DNA of 64,000 nucleotides from Cytophagales bacterium (GTDB lineage Bacteria; Bacteroidota; Bacteroidia; Cytophagales; Spirosomataceae). The stretch's first letter is position 1, and each line of letters begins with the position of its first letter. Made by a program: the position numbers and the translations under genes. The DNA is taken from positions 44,013 to 108,012 of the forward strand of contig JAAFJP010000021.1 of NCBI GenBank assembly GCA_013298125.1. The letters are read 5' to 3'. The notes under the pieces were generated by a model that ran no database searches, was not told where the DNA came from, and was given only the letters and a program-made list of their open reading frames with translations. This document shows positions 36,101 through 44,687 of the stretch, piece after piece.

Positions 36101-37136
36101 CATCCCACTTAGCTTTTGCCTTTTGTTCCATCACATAGTCCCAAGTATAGATTTCGTCCTCTTTGTAGTTATCCAACAAGTTGAAGGGCGTACCCGAAAG
36201 GTGGAGTATTTTGGTATTTTCTTTTTTAAGCTCTTTCAGTACGTTTTTGCCCAATTCGGTTTGGGTACCTTCGTGGGCTTCATCCACGATGATAAAGTCC
36301 CATGAAATGTCAAATATTTCATCATTTTTTTCAAAATCTCCCCCTACTCGTCCAGAGCCTCTGAGGTCTTGCATAGAGGCGAAATAGACATATTTTGTTT
36401 GTTTGTTTTTACAGGCTTTTTCTAAGGTCTCAAACTTATTTCCTTGGGTTTTAGAACCATAAGCAAACGGAGGGCTATCATAAAAGATTTTTCCGAAATC
36501 ATCGAACCAACCTTCGTTCACCACGGGTCGGTGTGTTAGAATCAGGGTTCTACTGAATTGATGTTCTTTTACCACTTGCAAAGCCGAGAGTGTTTTGCCA
36601 AAACGCATTTTAGCGAACCAAAGCATTTCGTTACTTTTTTTGAATTGCTTTATGGTTTTTTCAATAGCTTCTTTTTGTTCTGGTCTGAAAGCAACGGGAA
36701 TTTTGTCTTTTGAAATCTCGTGGGCATCTAAGGAATCTCTTCCTTGCTTAACGGCTGTAATGGCTTTTTTAGCGGTTTCAAGGTCAGTTATAAACCACTC
36801 ATTGGCTTTTTTTTCAATGTTAAATGTTTTCTTTTCTATACCCGAACGAGTGAGAACGCTATGCACTTCTGCATCAGAAAAACCCATAATATTGCCTTTT
36901 TGGGCAAAAATTGCCACTTCGGTGTATAGTAAATCATAAGCAATACCAGCCGTTTGGGTATATTGGTCAATTCGTTTTCTGGCTGCATCATTTAGTGGCT
37001 TGCTGTTAGGTTCAAGTCCAAAAATGTTTTCATTGTCAGACGTTGCTTCACCAATTTTCACGCATCCCCGATGAGCCTCATCGTTGATGCGGAATACGTA
37101 GATTAGTTTGAGTTTTAATGATGAGGTAAATTTCAT
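33159..37136 (-). CDS. Restriction-modification protein: GIY-YIG nuclease, SF2 helicase and N6-adenine methyltransferase in one chain
   Basis: A 1325-residue cytoplasmic protein. Residues about 10-135 match the T5orf172/MUG113 GIY-YIG domain (IYVF at 12, VKIGEAT at 26, EWFITDLETAKKAI at 113). Residues about 150-560 are an SF2 translocase: Walker A variant AKMRFGKT (175-182), DEAH (285-288), SGTPF (314-318), motif VI region TIFRVQTP (529). Residues about 820-1325 are an Eco57I-type methyltransferase: TPWRVVN (822), SAM site ILEINSKSGLYPL (871-883), catalytic NPPY (994-997), then a likely target-recognition region. A Lys/Glu-rich linker lies at 670-710. The layout resembles single-chain type ISP enzymes, with a different nuclease. 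It overlaps the upstream gene by 4 bp. Confidence 0.85.
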   Translation of the reverse strand: MKFTSSLKLKLIYVFRINDEAHRGCVKIGEATSDNENIFGLEPNSKPLNDAARKRIDQYTQTAGIAYDLLYTEVAIFAQKGNIMGFSDAEVHSVLTRSGIEKKTFNIEKKANEWFITDLETAKKAITAVKQGRDSLDAHEISKDKIPVAFRPEQKEAIEKTIKQFKKSNEMLWFAKMRFGKTLSALQVVKEHQFSRTLILTHRPVVNEGWFDDFGKIFYDSPPFAYGSKTQGNKFETLEKACKNKQTKYVYFASMQDLRGSGRVGGDFEKNDEIFDISWDFIIVDEAHEGTQTELGKNVLKELKKENTKILHLSGTPFNLLDNYKEDEIYTWDYVMEQKAKAKWDETHFGDPNPYNCLPKLNIFTYDLGKILRSFIDEEVAFNFVEFFRVNQNGNFLHQKDVLSFLNLICKPDAESNYPYSTTEYRDNFRHSLWMVPGVKEAKALKALLKTHPVFGQFNIVNVAGEDDEDKEDEALEKVKKAISNRPHETYTITLSCGRLTTGVSVPAWTAVFMLAGSANTSAATYMQTIFRVQTPATINGRVKEECFVFDFAPDRTLKVIAETAKMSAKAGKTSNGDRDIMRDFLNFCPIIAFDGSQMKPYDVKGMLEQLKKVYVERVVRNGFEDSYLYNNDQLMKLGTLELQDFEGLKKIIGTTKAMPKSGDIDVNKQGFTEEEYEKQEAAQKKKKQTELTEAEKELLAKRFEQKKTRDNAVSILRGISIRMPLLIYGADVQHEETEISIDNFADLVDAQSWAEFMPKGVTKATFQKFKRYYEPDVFSAAGKRIRALARAADNETIEERIERITSIFATFRNPDKETVLTPWRVVNMHLGDCLGGYVFLDENREKTIAQPHYVGQGNVTENVFSPESKILEINSKSGLYPLFVAYNIYRQRINQQYPNQDHETLTVAQQQALWDKTIAENVFVICKTPMAKSITKRTLVGFRNVNVNTRYFEDLVKQITQKPDNFIAKVKKGKSYWNTNNNDNMKFNAIVGNPPYQETKEGTSDNPIYHLFMDIAFKISDKVTFITPARFLFNAGKTPKEWNTKILNDKHFKVIWYESNSSNIFPNVDIKGGVAVTLRDKSQEFEKIGSFSSYPEIGSILEKVTNENFQPLSEWVYPTESYRFDKKLHTDFPDAEAKLSKGHLFDLTTNIFEKLGDVFLDVKPIDENEYIQIIGRHENARVIKWIKREYIDPHINLSFYKVILPKSNGKGELGETLSSPLIGYPGLGHNQTFISIGTLETENEANNLLVYIKSKFLRLLLSSLKITQHNSKDVWKNIPLQDFTPNSDLDWGKSITEIDQQLYKKYDLSEAEIDFIERMIKPME

Positions 37137-38161
37137 TTTCCTTTGTTCTTTAATAAGTCTATAAACTTGATTTTTCTGCTTGATTTACCAGTTTCTAAAT
37201 CTTTGTTTGCCCAATCTTTAATCAAACATTTTATGCCGTTATGTTTGTGGATGATGTCTTTTTCGCAGCCTTCACAGTTAACTTTCTTTGATTCTGTCGT
37301 AGTAAACATATCAGTTTGAGCTCCCACTTCGTAGCTTTTACAAGAGTTAGGTATCACGCCTTTGAGTCCGTCCATTTGCCAGACGTTCCAAGAAATGATA
37401 TAGGCTATGTATTCTAAGGATTTCGATAAGGGTTCTTTGCCAAACTTAGAGGTATAATTTTCTATAAAAGTTGTAAACATGGCTTCACGGGCAAGCAACA
37501 AACTATCGCCTTGCCATTCAAAAGCGTAGGTGTTTTTGTAAGCCGTTTGGGCGGCAGTGAGCCAATCGCCTGTGTTGTCCACATTTTCATTGATAATCCG
37601 TAGTTTTCTATCCAATATTCCGATGCGGTTTTCTATGGGAATAAAATCGCCCGTAGTGGTATCATACCTACTTGTGATGTAGGGTGCTTCGCCACAAGCC
37701 ATTTCTAAGCGAGTATCACGAATGTAGTCTTTCCAAGTTTTTTTATCGGGGAATATAATTTTTTCTGTATTAACTTCCCACGATTTAGAGCCATTTTTTA
37801 AGGTTAATTCTGTATTGAAAACATTGTTTCTTCCAAACCAAGCATTATCAATCAAGTTGTTCTGAGCATTACAAATCCAAGAAGGCGTAAAGACTTCCGC
37901 CATTTCCTTAGACCGTGATTGTTGTAAAATTTTGTCTTTATGCACCCTTGGCATAATGATATTGCCATTATCGTGCGTGATAAGTTCAGGCAGAATTTCA
38001 ACATTTGCCAGATATGACTCTCCAAATTCTTCGTAGTTGTTAGTAGCCCAAATAATATTTTTTTGGGTAGTATGGTCACGCAGTAAAATAGGCAGAATAT
38101 CGGGATATTGCTCTATGATTTCGTTTTCTAATATATCTATCTCAGTTCTCAAAAAATTCAA
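37133..38161 (-). CDS. Methyltransferase-like companion subunit of the restriction system
   Basis: 342 residues. EVFTPSWICN (89-98) is a motif X and RLEMACGEAPY (151-161) a SAM-binding motif I, but the catalytic (D/N)PP(Y/F) motif is not present where it should be; WQGDSLLLARE occupies that stretch. A Cys cluster (NCEGCEK at 295-301, then HKHNGIKC) suggests a zinc site near the C-terminus. The start is TTG at 38161: an in-frame TGA lies ten codons upstream and no ATG occurs until residue 70. ATGA overlap with the downstream nuclease-helicase-methylase gene implies coupled translation. Probably a specificity or regulatory subunit; enzyme activity is doubtful. Confidence 0.75.
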   Translation of the reverse strand: MNFLRTEIDILENEIIEQYPDILPILLRDHTTQKNIIWATNNYEEFGESYLANVEILPELITHDNGNIIMPRVHKDKILQQSRSKEMAEVFTPSWICNAQNNLIDNAWFGRNNVFNTELTLKNGSKSWEVNTEKIIFPDKKTWKDYIRDTRLEMACGEAPYITSRYDTTTGDFIPIENRIGILDRKLRIINENVDNTGDWLTAAQTAYKNTYAFEWQGDSLLLAREAMFTTFIENYTSKFGKEPLSKSLEYIAYIISWNVWQMDGLKGVIPNSCKSYEVGAQTDMFTTTESKKVNCEGCEKDIIHKHNGIKCLIKDWANKDLETGKSSRKIKFIDLLKNKGK

Positions 38162-38292
38162 TTCAAATGGGTTTTTAATAATTCACACAAATAAGCATTT
38201 TAAAAAATAAATATCCCAATAAAATACTTATTTTGTTGGGGAAAGTTCTTTTGCAATTTGGCAGAAGAGGTTTTTTTAGTTGAAAGTAGCAA

Positions 38293-38327
38293 CAAAAAAA
38301 ACGCCCGCTGCACCGCAACGAACGTTT
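38293..38327 (-). terminator. Terminator of the efflux operon
   Basis: On the minus strand AAACGTTCG (38327-38319) pairs with CGGGCGTTT (38307-38299, two G-T pairs), followed by a run of T to about 38294. It lies just past the RND gene's stop. No gene is seen in 38162-38292. Confidence 0.75.
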
Positions 38328-38360
38328 CTATAACCCTTAAACCACTAAATTTTTCTATGT

Positions 38361-41300
38361 TTACACTGCCTCCAACTCCTCTACTTTCACGGCTTTATTC
38401 TTCCGAAACCATTTGTCACGAATACGCTCGTTGATGTAGTACATACATGGTACAATGACGAGTGTAAGGACTGTTGAGAAGGTCAAGCCGTAGATGATTG
38501 TCCACGCTAAAATGTTCCAGAATGCTGCACTGTCTGAGCCTGTGTGAATGTGTGGGTTCAATTCCGTAAACATTCTTACGAAGTCGATACTCAAACCAAT
38601 TCCCAAAGGAACAAGTCCTAAAACTGCCGCCGCCGCCGTTAAAATTACGGGGGTAAGACGGGTACTTCCTGCCTCTACGATGGCTTTTTTCAGAGGATAG
38701 CCTCTACCGATAAGTTCATCGGTAAATTCTATCAAAAGGATTCCATTTTTTACCACAATACCCGCCAAAGCAATAATTCCAACCCCAGACATGATGACTG
38801 AGAAGGTTTTACCAAATGCCATAAACCCTAAGAAAACTCCAATGAATGACAACAGAATCGTGGCAAAAATGATGATGGGTTTCGAGATGGAATTAAATTG
38901 CGTAGCTAACACCAAGAAAATCAAGATAATAGCGGCAATCAATGCCCCGCCCAAAAATGCCCCTGTTTCGGCTTGTTCTTCTTGCTCGCCTCCCATACGG
39001 ATTACGTAACCGTTTGGCACATTCAATTCTTTGGTCAATTCTTCAATCTGTGGTACAATTTCATTGGCGGTATAGCCTTGCGACACGTTTGAACTCAACG
39101 TAATCACACGCTCTTGATTCTTGCGATTAATCTGACTGAAAGTAGTTGAATATGAGACATTTGCGATAGAATTCAAAGGCACTTCACGCAACATTCCACC
39201 CATGACCATATCACGATAGACGATTTTCATACCCAATAGTTTTTCAATCTGATTGCGGTCTGTCGCTTTGATTCTCAACTGAATTGGATACTCGTCTTTA
39301 TCGTCACGAAACTTGGCAATTTCAGAACCAAACAAGGCTGTACGTACTTCCATCGCTATTTGTGCCGACGAAATACCTTCACGTTGTGCCTTGGCTTTAT
39401 CAACATCAATGATGATTTCGGGTTTGTTCGTAATCAAATCTGACTTCAATTTTTCGATGCCTTTGATGCCCGATTTGTCGATGGCTGCCCGCACGTCTTT
39501 CTCCAATTTTGCCAAAGTCTTGAAATCATCCCCTGCAATTTCGATTGAAATAGGAGCTCCCGTTGGTGGTCCATTATTTTCTCTATCCACCGAAATCTCA
39601 GCCCCTGGAATAGGTAATGCCTTGATTTCTTTACGGAAGATACCCAACATTTTTTCAGAAGAAATGCCCTGACGATAGATTCCACTTACAAAAGCAATCG
39701 TAACCTTTGATTTATGTGGCGTTGGAGCTCTGTCGGGATTGAAAGGGTCTCCCGCATTTTTACCCACATTAGAAATCACTGAGTTGATAGCAACTTCGGC
39801 TTTTTCACGCTTGATAATTTCAAACACTTTTTTCTCCAAAACTTTACTAACAGAATCTGTCACTTTTGCATCTGTACCGATGGGTAAGCTGTTGTAAACA
39901 TAAATCACGTCAGGCTCGCCACTTGGGAAGAAAATTACGTCTGGTTTTACGACGGTCAATAAAAATATGGTTACAAAAAACAACACAAACATCGACAAAA
40001 CCGTCCAAACTGGGCGATACCCTGTAATTAACCAAGAAATCAAATTTTCATACTTTTGCTTTAAAGCGGGTAAGGTTTTTTCTTGGAAAGGAACGATAAT
40101 TTTTGGCGTTAGGATGAAGTGATTGAAAGCGTATAAAATGACAATCAACACAAAGAAATTTCCTAAACCAACATTGATAACATAGCCCAACAAAGCACAA
40201 ATACCCAAGATAATCATCGGTTTTTTCAAGGATGCTACACTCGTATCAACCGCTCCGTGTTCGTCATGACGTTTCATAAATGATACTGCAAACACAGGGT
40301 TCATCACATACGCCACAATCAGAGAGGCTATCAAAGTACAAATCAAAGTGATGGGCAAATATTTCATAAATTCACCCACAATCCCAGGCCAAAAGAGGAG
40401 GGGAACGAAAGGCATAACCGTCGTGACCGTACCCGAAAGTACAGGTATAAAAACCTCTGAGGCAGCCAATTTAACGGCTTCTACGATAGAAATGTGTCGA
40501 TATTTATTGAAAATACGGTGAGAGTTTTCGATTACCACAATGGCATCATCCACCACAATTCCGAGACCCAACAAAAAGGCAAAAAGTACGATGGTATTGA
40601 GCGTAAAACCTAAGAAATACAAAGGAATAAACGCCAACAGAGCCGATAGAGGCACAGAAAGTCCTACGAAAATGGCATCTCTGACACCCATAAAGAACAT
40701 CAAAACCAATACTACGAAGATAAATCCGAGGATTACGGTATTGACCAAATCATCAATTTCTACTTTGGTTCTTTCTGAGGTATCAGCCGTAATTCTGACT
40801 TCTAAACCTTGCGGTAAGGTGCTTTCTTTGGCTTTTTCAATGATTTTATTAATTTTCTCAGCCGCCTCAATCAAGTTTGAACCACCTCGTTTGATAACGT
40901 TGAGAGTAACTACTTTTTTGTTGTCCAAACGTGCAAAATCTTGTTGTTCTTCGCTCGCATCTACGACTTCGGCAACATCGCCCAAGCGTATCATCGCACC
41001 CGAAGACGAACGTAATTGAATGTCTTGAATCTGAGCCATTGACTTAAATTCACCCTTTACTCGGAGCGTTCTTCTCACGCCATCAACATTCAATTCACCA
41101 CCCGAAATATTGACGTTTTCGCCTTGAATGGCTGACTGAATGTCATAAAACGAAAGTCCAGCCGACTGTGCTTTGTACAAGTCCAGATTGATTTGAATTT
41201 CACGAGTCAATGCCCCCACGATGTCCACACGAGTAATTTCGGGTAAACCTTCGATGTCGTCTTGGAGAACTTCTGCAAAGGTTTTCAATTTTGCCAAAGG

Positions 41301-41804
41301 ATAATTTCCCGCCAAATTGATGTTCATTACTGGAAATTCCGAGAAATTAACATCTTGAACAACAGGTTTTTTGGTCAAATCTTTTGGTAATTGCACGATG
41401 TCCACCTTGTCTTTTACCATACGGAGGGCATCATTTACCTTCACATCAGGATTAAATTCTACCAAAATGATAGAAAAATCTTGGAGCGAATTTGACTTCA
41501 CACGCTTCACGCCAGAGATAGTCTTGATTTGCTTCTCGATGGGCTTCGTGATGGTATTTTCAATATCCGTTGGCGTTGTTCCTGCATAAATAGTCTGCAC
41601 ATAAATCTGTGGGACTTTAATGTCAGGAAATTGCTCTTTGGGCAGGATGTTATAAATCACCATTCCCACAATAAAGAGTACGGTAGTAAACAAATACACC
41701 GTTTTTTGATTGGTCGCCAACCAACCAATCATATTATAAATCGCTCCCGAACCATGCTTTTCGTTGGTCAGGGCTTCGTTATTTTCAAGGTTGTTGTTGT
41801 TCAT
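38361..41804 (-). CDS. RND-family efflux transporter permease
   Basis: Inner-membrane proton-driven pump of about 1147 residues (start MNNNNLENN at 41804; the in-frame extension to 41828 is spacer). Topology is the usual 12 helices in two halves with two large periplasmic loops. PKEQFPDIKVPQIYVQT opens the first porter domain. LGLGIVVDDAIVVIEN carries the essential Asp pair in TM4, followed by LSGTVTTVMPFVPLLFWPGIVG. GIVVKNGILLIEF and AGSTRLTPVILTAAAAVLG are in the second half. It is last in the tetR-tolC-MFP-RND run. Substrate cannot be told; HAE1-type drugs or solvents are likely. Confidence 0.94.
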   Translation of the reverse strand: MNNNNLENNEALTNEKHGSGAIYNMIGWLATNQKTVYLFTTVLFIVGMVIYNILPKEQFPDIKVPQIYVQTIYAGTTPTDIENTITKPIEKQIKTISGVKRVKSNSLQDFSIILVEFNPDVKVNDALRMVKDKVDIVQLPKDLTKKPVVQDVNFSEFPVMNINLAGNYPLAKLKTFAEVLQDDIEGLPEITRVDIVGALTREIQINLDLYKAQSAGLSFYDIQSAIQGENVNISGGELNVDGVRRTLRVKGEFKSMAQIQDIQLRSSSGAMIRLGDVAEVVDASEEQQDFARLDNKKVVTLNVIKRGGSNLIEAAEKINKIIEKAKESTLPQGLEVRITADTSERTKVEIDDLVNTVILGFIFVVLVLMFFMGVRDAIFVGLSVPLSALLAFIPLYFLGFTLNTIVLFAFLLGLGIVVDDAIVVIENSHRIFNKYRHISIVEAVKLAASEVFIPVLSGTVTTVMPFVPLLFWPGIVGEFMKYLPITLICTLIASLIVAYVMNPVFAVSFMKRHDEHGAVDTSVASLKKPMIILGICALLGYVINVGLGNFFVLIVILYAFNHFILTPKIIVPFQEKTLPALKQKYENLISWLITGYRPVWTVLSMFVLFFVTIFLLTVVKPDVIFFPSGEPDVIYVYNSLPIGTDAKVTDSVSKVLEKKVFEIIKREKAEVAINSVISNVGKNAGDPFNPDRAPTPHKSKVTIAFVSGIYRQGISSEKMLGIFRKEIKALPIPGAEISVDRENNGPPTGAPISIEIAGDDFKTLAKLEKDVRAAIDKSGIKGIEKLKSDLITNKPEIIIDVDKAKAQREGISSAQIAMEVRTALFGSEIAKFRDDKDEYPIQLRIKATDRNQIEKLLGMKIVYRDMVMGGMLREVPLNSIANVSYSTTFSQINRKNQERVITLSSNVSQGYTANEIVPQIEELTKELNVPNGYVIRMGGEQEEQAETGAFLGGALIAAIILIFLVLATQFNSISKPIIIFATILLSFIGVFLGFMAFGKTFSVIMSGVGIIALAGIVVKNGILLIEFTDELIGRGYPLKKAIVEAGSTRLTPVILTAAAAVLGLVPLGIGLSIDFVRMFTELNPHIHTGSDSAAFWNILAWTIIYGLTFSTVLTLVIVPCMYYINERIRDKWFRKNKAVKVEELEAV

Positions 41805-41826
41805 AAGATTGAATATTTTGACAAAC

Positions 41827-41860
41827 AAACCTATAAGGTTTTCGAAAACCTTATAGGTTT
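41827..41860. repeat. Perfect 34-bp palindrome
   Basis: AAACCTATAAGGTTTTC followed immediately by its exact complement, no loop, centred on TTCGAA. A half-related AGGTTTTTAAAACCT occurs near 15075. Confidence 0.9.
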
Positions 41861-41913
41861 AATTCCGTATAAATTATAGGACTTTTGAGCCTTTGAAATA
41901 GAAAAATCGCACT

Positions 41914-41952
41914 TTTTCCAATTCCCCAACCAATGGTTGGGGAATTGGAAAA
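41914..41952. repeat. Perfect 19-bp inverted repeat, 1-nt loop
   Basis: TTTTCCAATTCCCCAACCA (41914-41932) and its exact complement (41934-41952). Confidence 0.9.
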
Positions 41953-41971
41953 CTAATCACGTTTACTTTTT

Positions 41972-42058
41972 CTGAATCAAGATTTTAGGATTTACGGATG
42001 AACAGGATTATTTGGAGAAACATCCTCTTTATCCTCACATCCTAAAATCCTGATTCAG
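41972..42058. repeat. 87-bp palindromic element, copy 1
   Basis: Arms CTGAATCAAGATTTTAGGA (41972-41990) and TCCTAAAATCCTGATTCAG (42040-42058), 18 of 19 paired. The centre contains GGATGAACAGGATTAT, also found in copy 2 at 43215. It lies between the permease and adaptor genes. Confidence 0.88.
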
Positions 42059-42063
42059 ACATT

Positions 42064-43176
42064 TTAAAAACTAATCAACGACCCATCAACCAAATCCTGA
42101 TACCCTTGCGTAATCACCATTTCGCCAGAGGTTAGTCCTTCCAAGATTTCAACATTTCCATTATACGAAATACCTGTTTTTACCTTTTTGGCTTTAGCGA
42201 TTTTTTTGCCATTTTCCGTAACGGCTACATATACGAGGTCGCCTAATTCGGTTTTTTGGATAATATTCTGACTGACAATCAAGGCGTTAGCTTTTGACAA
42301 ATCGTTAATATTGATAATCGCAACCTGATTTGGTTTCAACGAACCTCCCAAACTTGGAATATTTGCCTCAATGCCAAAAGTTCTTGAAGCTGGGTCAATC
42401 AAGGCATTTACTAAGGATATTCTGGTCGTAAATTCTTTGTTGATGTCTGGAAATTTAACCGTAATCGCATCGCCTTTTTTCACAGAACCTACATACGTAT
42501 CAGCAATTTTTGCGGTAATTTTTAAGTCACCAACGTTCACAATTTGAGCCATTGGAGCTCCTGGCATTCCCATTTCTCCTGATTTTTGCATTACTTTTTC
42601 AACTACTCCTGAAATAGGGGCATATACCTTGCTCAAACCCATTTGAGTTTCCATCGTAATGATTCTTTTCTCCAACGATTCCTTATTGGCTTTTGCTTGA
42701 AGATACTGAATCTCCGTTCCGATTTGTTGATCCCAAAGAGCCTTTTGCTTATTAAAAACTGTATTGGCTAACTCCAATTGCGTTTTTATTTCAACCATCG
42801 ACTCTTTCATCACAGCATTATCAATCGTGGCAACTACTTGCCCTTTTTTCACGGCTTGCCCTTCTACCAAAATCATACTCGTAATTGTTCCACCCATTTG
42901 TGGCGTAACCATCACGATATTTTTAGAAGTTACAACGCCTTGACCCTCAACAAAATGCTTGAAACTTTGTGCTTGAATCGGGCTCACCGCCACGACTATC
43001 GGAGTAGCTTCGGCTTTCTTTTCCGTAGTTCCCAATTCCTTTTCGAGGGCTTTAATTTTACCTTCAATCTCTTTTTGTTGAGATTTCAAATCAGCTAATT
43101 CGGTCTTTTTGTCGGGCTTGCTACAAGCCGACAAAAGAGCCATTGATGCTAAGAATATGTATGTATTTGTTTTCAT
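42064..43176 (-). CDS. Efflux RND periplasmic adaptor (MFP) lipoprotein
   Basis: Bridges the pump and the outer-membrane channel. 370 residues with signal MKTNTYIFLASMALLSAC (lipobox LSAC) and a Lys/Glu coiled coil (LADLKSQQKEIEGKIKALEKEL). The HlyD-type domains follow: VTSKNIVMVTPQMGGTITSMILVEGQAVKKGQVVATID (lipoyl half), a short hairpin, and KVYAPISGVVEKVMQKSGEMGMPG (second lipoyl half), then beta-barrel. Second to last in the operon; both its flanking spacers carry copies of the same 87-bp palindrome. Confidence 0.93.
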   Translation of the reverse strand: MKTNTYIFLASMALLSACSKPDKKTELADLKSQQKEIEGKIKALEKELGTTEKKAEATPIVVAVSPIQAQSFKHFVEGQGVVTSKNIVMVTPQMGGTITSMILVEGQAVKKGQVVATIDNAVMKESMVEIKTQLELANTVFNKQKALWDQQIGTEIQYLQAKANKESLEKRIITMETQMGLSKVYAPISGVVEKVMQKSGEMGMPGAPMAQIVNVGDLKITAKIADTYVGSVKKGDAITVKFPDINKEFTTRISLVNALIDPASRTFGIEANIPSLGGSLKPNQVAIININDLSKANALIVSQNIIQKTELGDLVYVAVTENGKKIAKAKKVKTGISYNGNVEILEGLTSGEMVITQGYQDLVDGSLISF

Positions 43177-43214
43177 CTAAAATGTATTTTTTATTTTTTA
43201 CTTGTCTTCTTTTT

Positions 43215-43297
43215 CTGAATCAAGATTTTAGGATTGATGGATGAACAGGATTATTGAGAGACATCTTTTTTATCCTTACATCCTAAAATCCTGATTC
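43215..43297. repeat. 87-bp palindromic element, copy 2
   Basis: CTGAATCAAGATTTTAGGA (43215-43233) and TCCTAAAATCCTGATTC (43281-43297) around GGATGAACAGGATTAT. The left arm is identical to copy 1. Lies between the adaptor and TolC-like genes. Confidence 0.88.
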
Positions 43298-43305
43298 TAA
43301 CATTT

Positions 43306-44655
43306 TTACTCCACATACAACTTCCCCAACGCCTTATCCAAATCAACTTTGGCAATTAGGGCATTATAAAAAGTTGTGAAATAATTGGTCTGAGCTTCTT
43401 TGTACGAGATTTCGGCATTGATTACTTCCAAATTTGAACCAACCCCTTGTTTGTATTTTATCTTCGTAACTCTTACAATTTCCTTCGCCAATTCCATATT
43501 TGATTTTTGGTCTTGGAGCGTTTCGTAGGCATTTTTCAAGGTAATTTGTCCTTGTTTTACTTGCAAATCAATTGAGTTTTCTAATAAATCAAAACTCTGT
43601 TTTACCTTCTGCAAATTGTTGCGAGATTGTTCAACTTTATACTTGCGTTGAAAACCATCAAAAATTGGAACTTGAACCGTGAATCCAATAGCTGCCGACC
43701 CAAACCATTCCTTAGTAATTAAGTCAAAAAACTTAGGACGACCCGCTGAAAATCCATAATTACCAGACAAAATCACTCTCGGCAAAACGGCAGCCTTCTG
43801 GTTTTTCAAATCCAATTCCGCTAAACGATTTTGAGTTTGTAAAATAGAATATTCAATACGATTTCCGTATTTTAAATCCAAATCATTCTCTGGCGTGAAT
43901 TCACTTACATTGATGTCCGCTAATTTATCTGTCAAAGTAATCGTTTCAGAAACTTTTTTACCCATCTGAAATTTCAATAAATGATAACTTAATTCCTGCA
44001 GACGCTCTACGTTTTTCGTTTCGGTTTTTAAGTTATTTAGCTGAACTTCAAGGCGTTGTACGTCAATTTTTTCTACAAAACCTTGTACATTCAATGCTCT
44101 GGTATCACGCAATAATGAGTCCAAACGACCAATATTGAGCGTCAAAAGTTTCATACGTTCTTCGTTTACCAAAATCCCATAATAGGCTTTCGTAACGTTT
44201 TCGGCAGATTGTTGTTTAGTCTGAACGAGGGCTTTTTTCGACAATTCCTTATATACATCTGCGGCTTTGAGTCCGAGCGTATATGAACCATCGAACAGCA
44301 ATTGACTCAATCCAATACCCGCCTGACCGCTGTTTGCCACACCAAATTCAGCCGCAACGACATCGCCTTCGCCCGCAGTAGGGTCAAAAGTTTTGGCAGG
44401 AATAAAAAATCTCGGAATCACCACGTTATTGGTATAGTTCAAATTACCATTGACTTGTGGCAAGCCGAGTCCTTTAATTTCTTTCACCCTTGCCTCAGCG
44501 TTGAGAATATCCAACTGAGCATTTTTGATGGAAATATGATTTTTGATGGTATAATCCACCGCCTCACGGAGCGAGTAATTTTGTTGAGAAAATCCAAGGT
44601 TTGAGGCAAGTAACAGACTCATTATCAGCCATTTACTTCGTATCTTTGTCTTCAT
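43306..44655 (-). CDS. TolC family outer-membrane efflux protein
   Basis: 449 residues with a cleavable signal (WLIMSLLLASNLGFSQQ). Two OEP repeats of long helices and strands follow: YSLREAVDYTIKNHISIKNAQLDI at the start and VGSNLEVINAEISYKEAQTNYFTTFYNALIAKVDLDKALGKLY at the end, the classical family C-terminus. Expected to form the trimeric exit duct for the adaptor and pump encoded downstream. The start ATG at 44655 lies within sequence duplicated from the end of tetR (see the 29-bp repeat). Confidence 0.94.
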   Translation of the reverse strand: MKTKIRSKWLIMSLLLASNLGFSQQNYSLREAVDYTIKNHISIKNAQLDILNAEARVKEIKGLGLPQVNGNLNYTNNVVIPRFFIPAKTFDPTAGEGDVVAAEFGVANSGQAGIGLSQLLFDGSYTLGLKAADVYKELSKKALVQTKQQSAENVTKAYYGILVNEERMKLLTLNIGRLDSLLRDTRALNVQGFVEKIDVQRLEVQLNNLKTETKNVERLQELSYHLLKFQMGKKVSETITLTDKLADINVSEFTPENDLDLKYGNRIEYSILQTQNRLAELDLKNQKAAVLPRVILSGNYGFSAGRPKFFDLITKEWFGSAAIGFTVQVPIFDGFQRKYKVEQSRNNLQKVKQSFDLLENSIDLQVKQGQITLKNAYETLQDQKSNMELAKEIVRVTKIKYKQGVGSNLEVINAEISYKEAQTNYFTTFYNALIAKVDLDKALGKLYVE

Positions 44656-44682
44656 TATTTATTTGTTTTTGATATGCTTGAT
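44654..44682. repeat. 29-bp direct repeat, copy A
   Basis: Identical to 44786-44814. The two copies flank the palindrome at 44688-44774. Copy A forms the tolC leader and includes its start-codon bases. Confidence 0.92.
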
Positions 44683-44687
44683 TTACA

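Noticed and set aside
34000..36950. Many plus-strand frames of 60-131 codons inside the restriction gene
   Set aside because: All antisense to the 1325-residue protein with its continuous domain structure.
37133..38161. Idea that the methyltransferase is split, with motif I only in the small gene and NPPY only in the large one
   Set aside because: The large protein has its own TPW and ILEINSKSGLY motifs before NPPY, so its methylase domain is complete. The small protein is a second, degenerate methylase-like unit.
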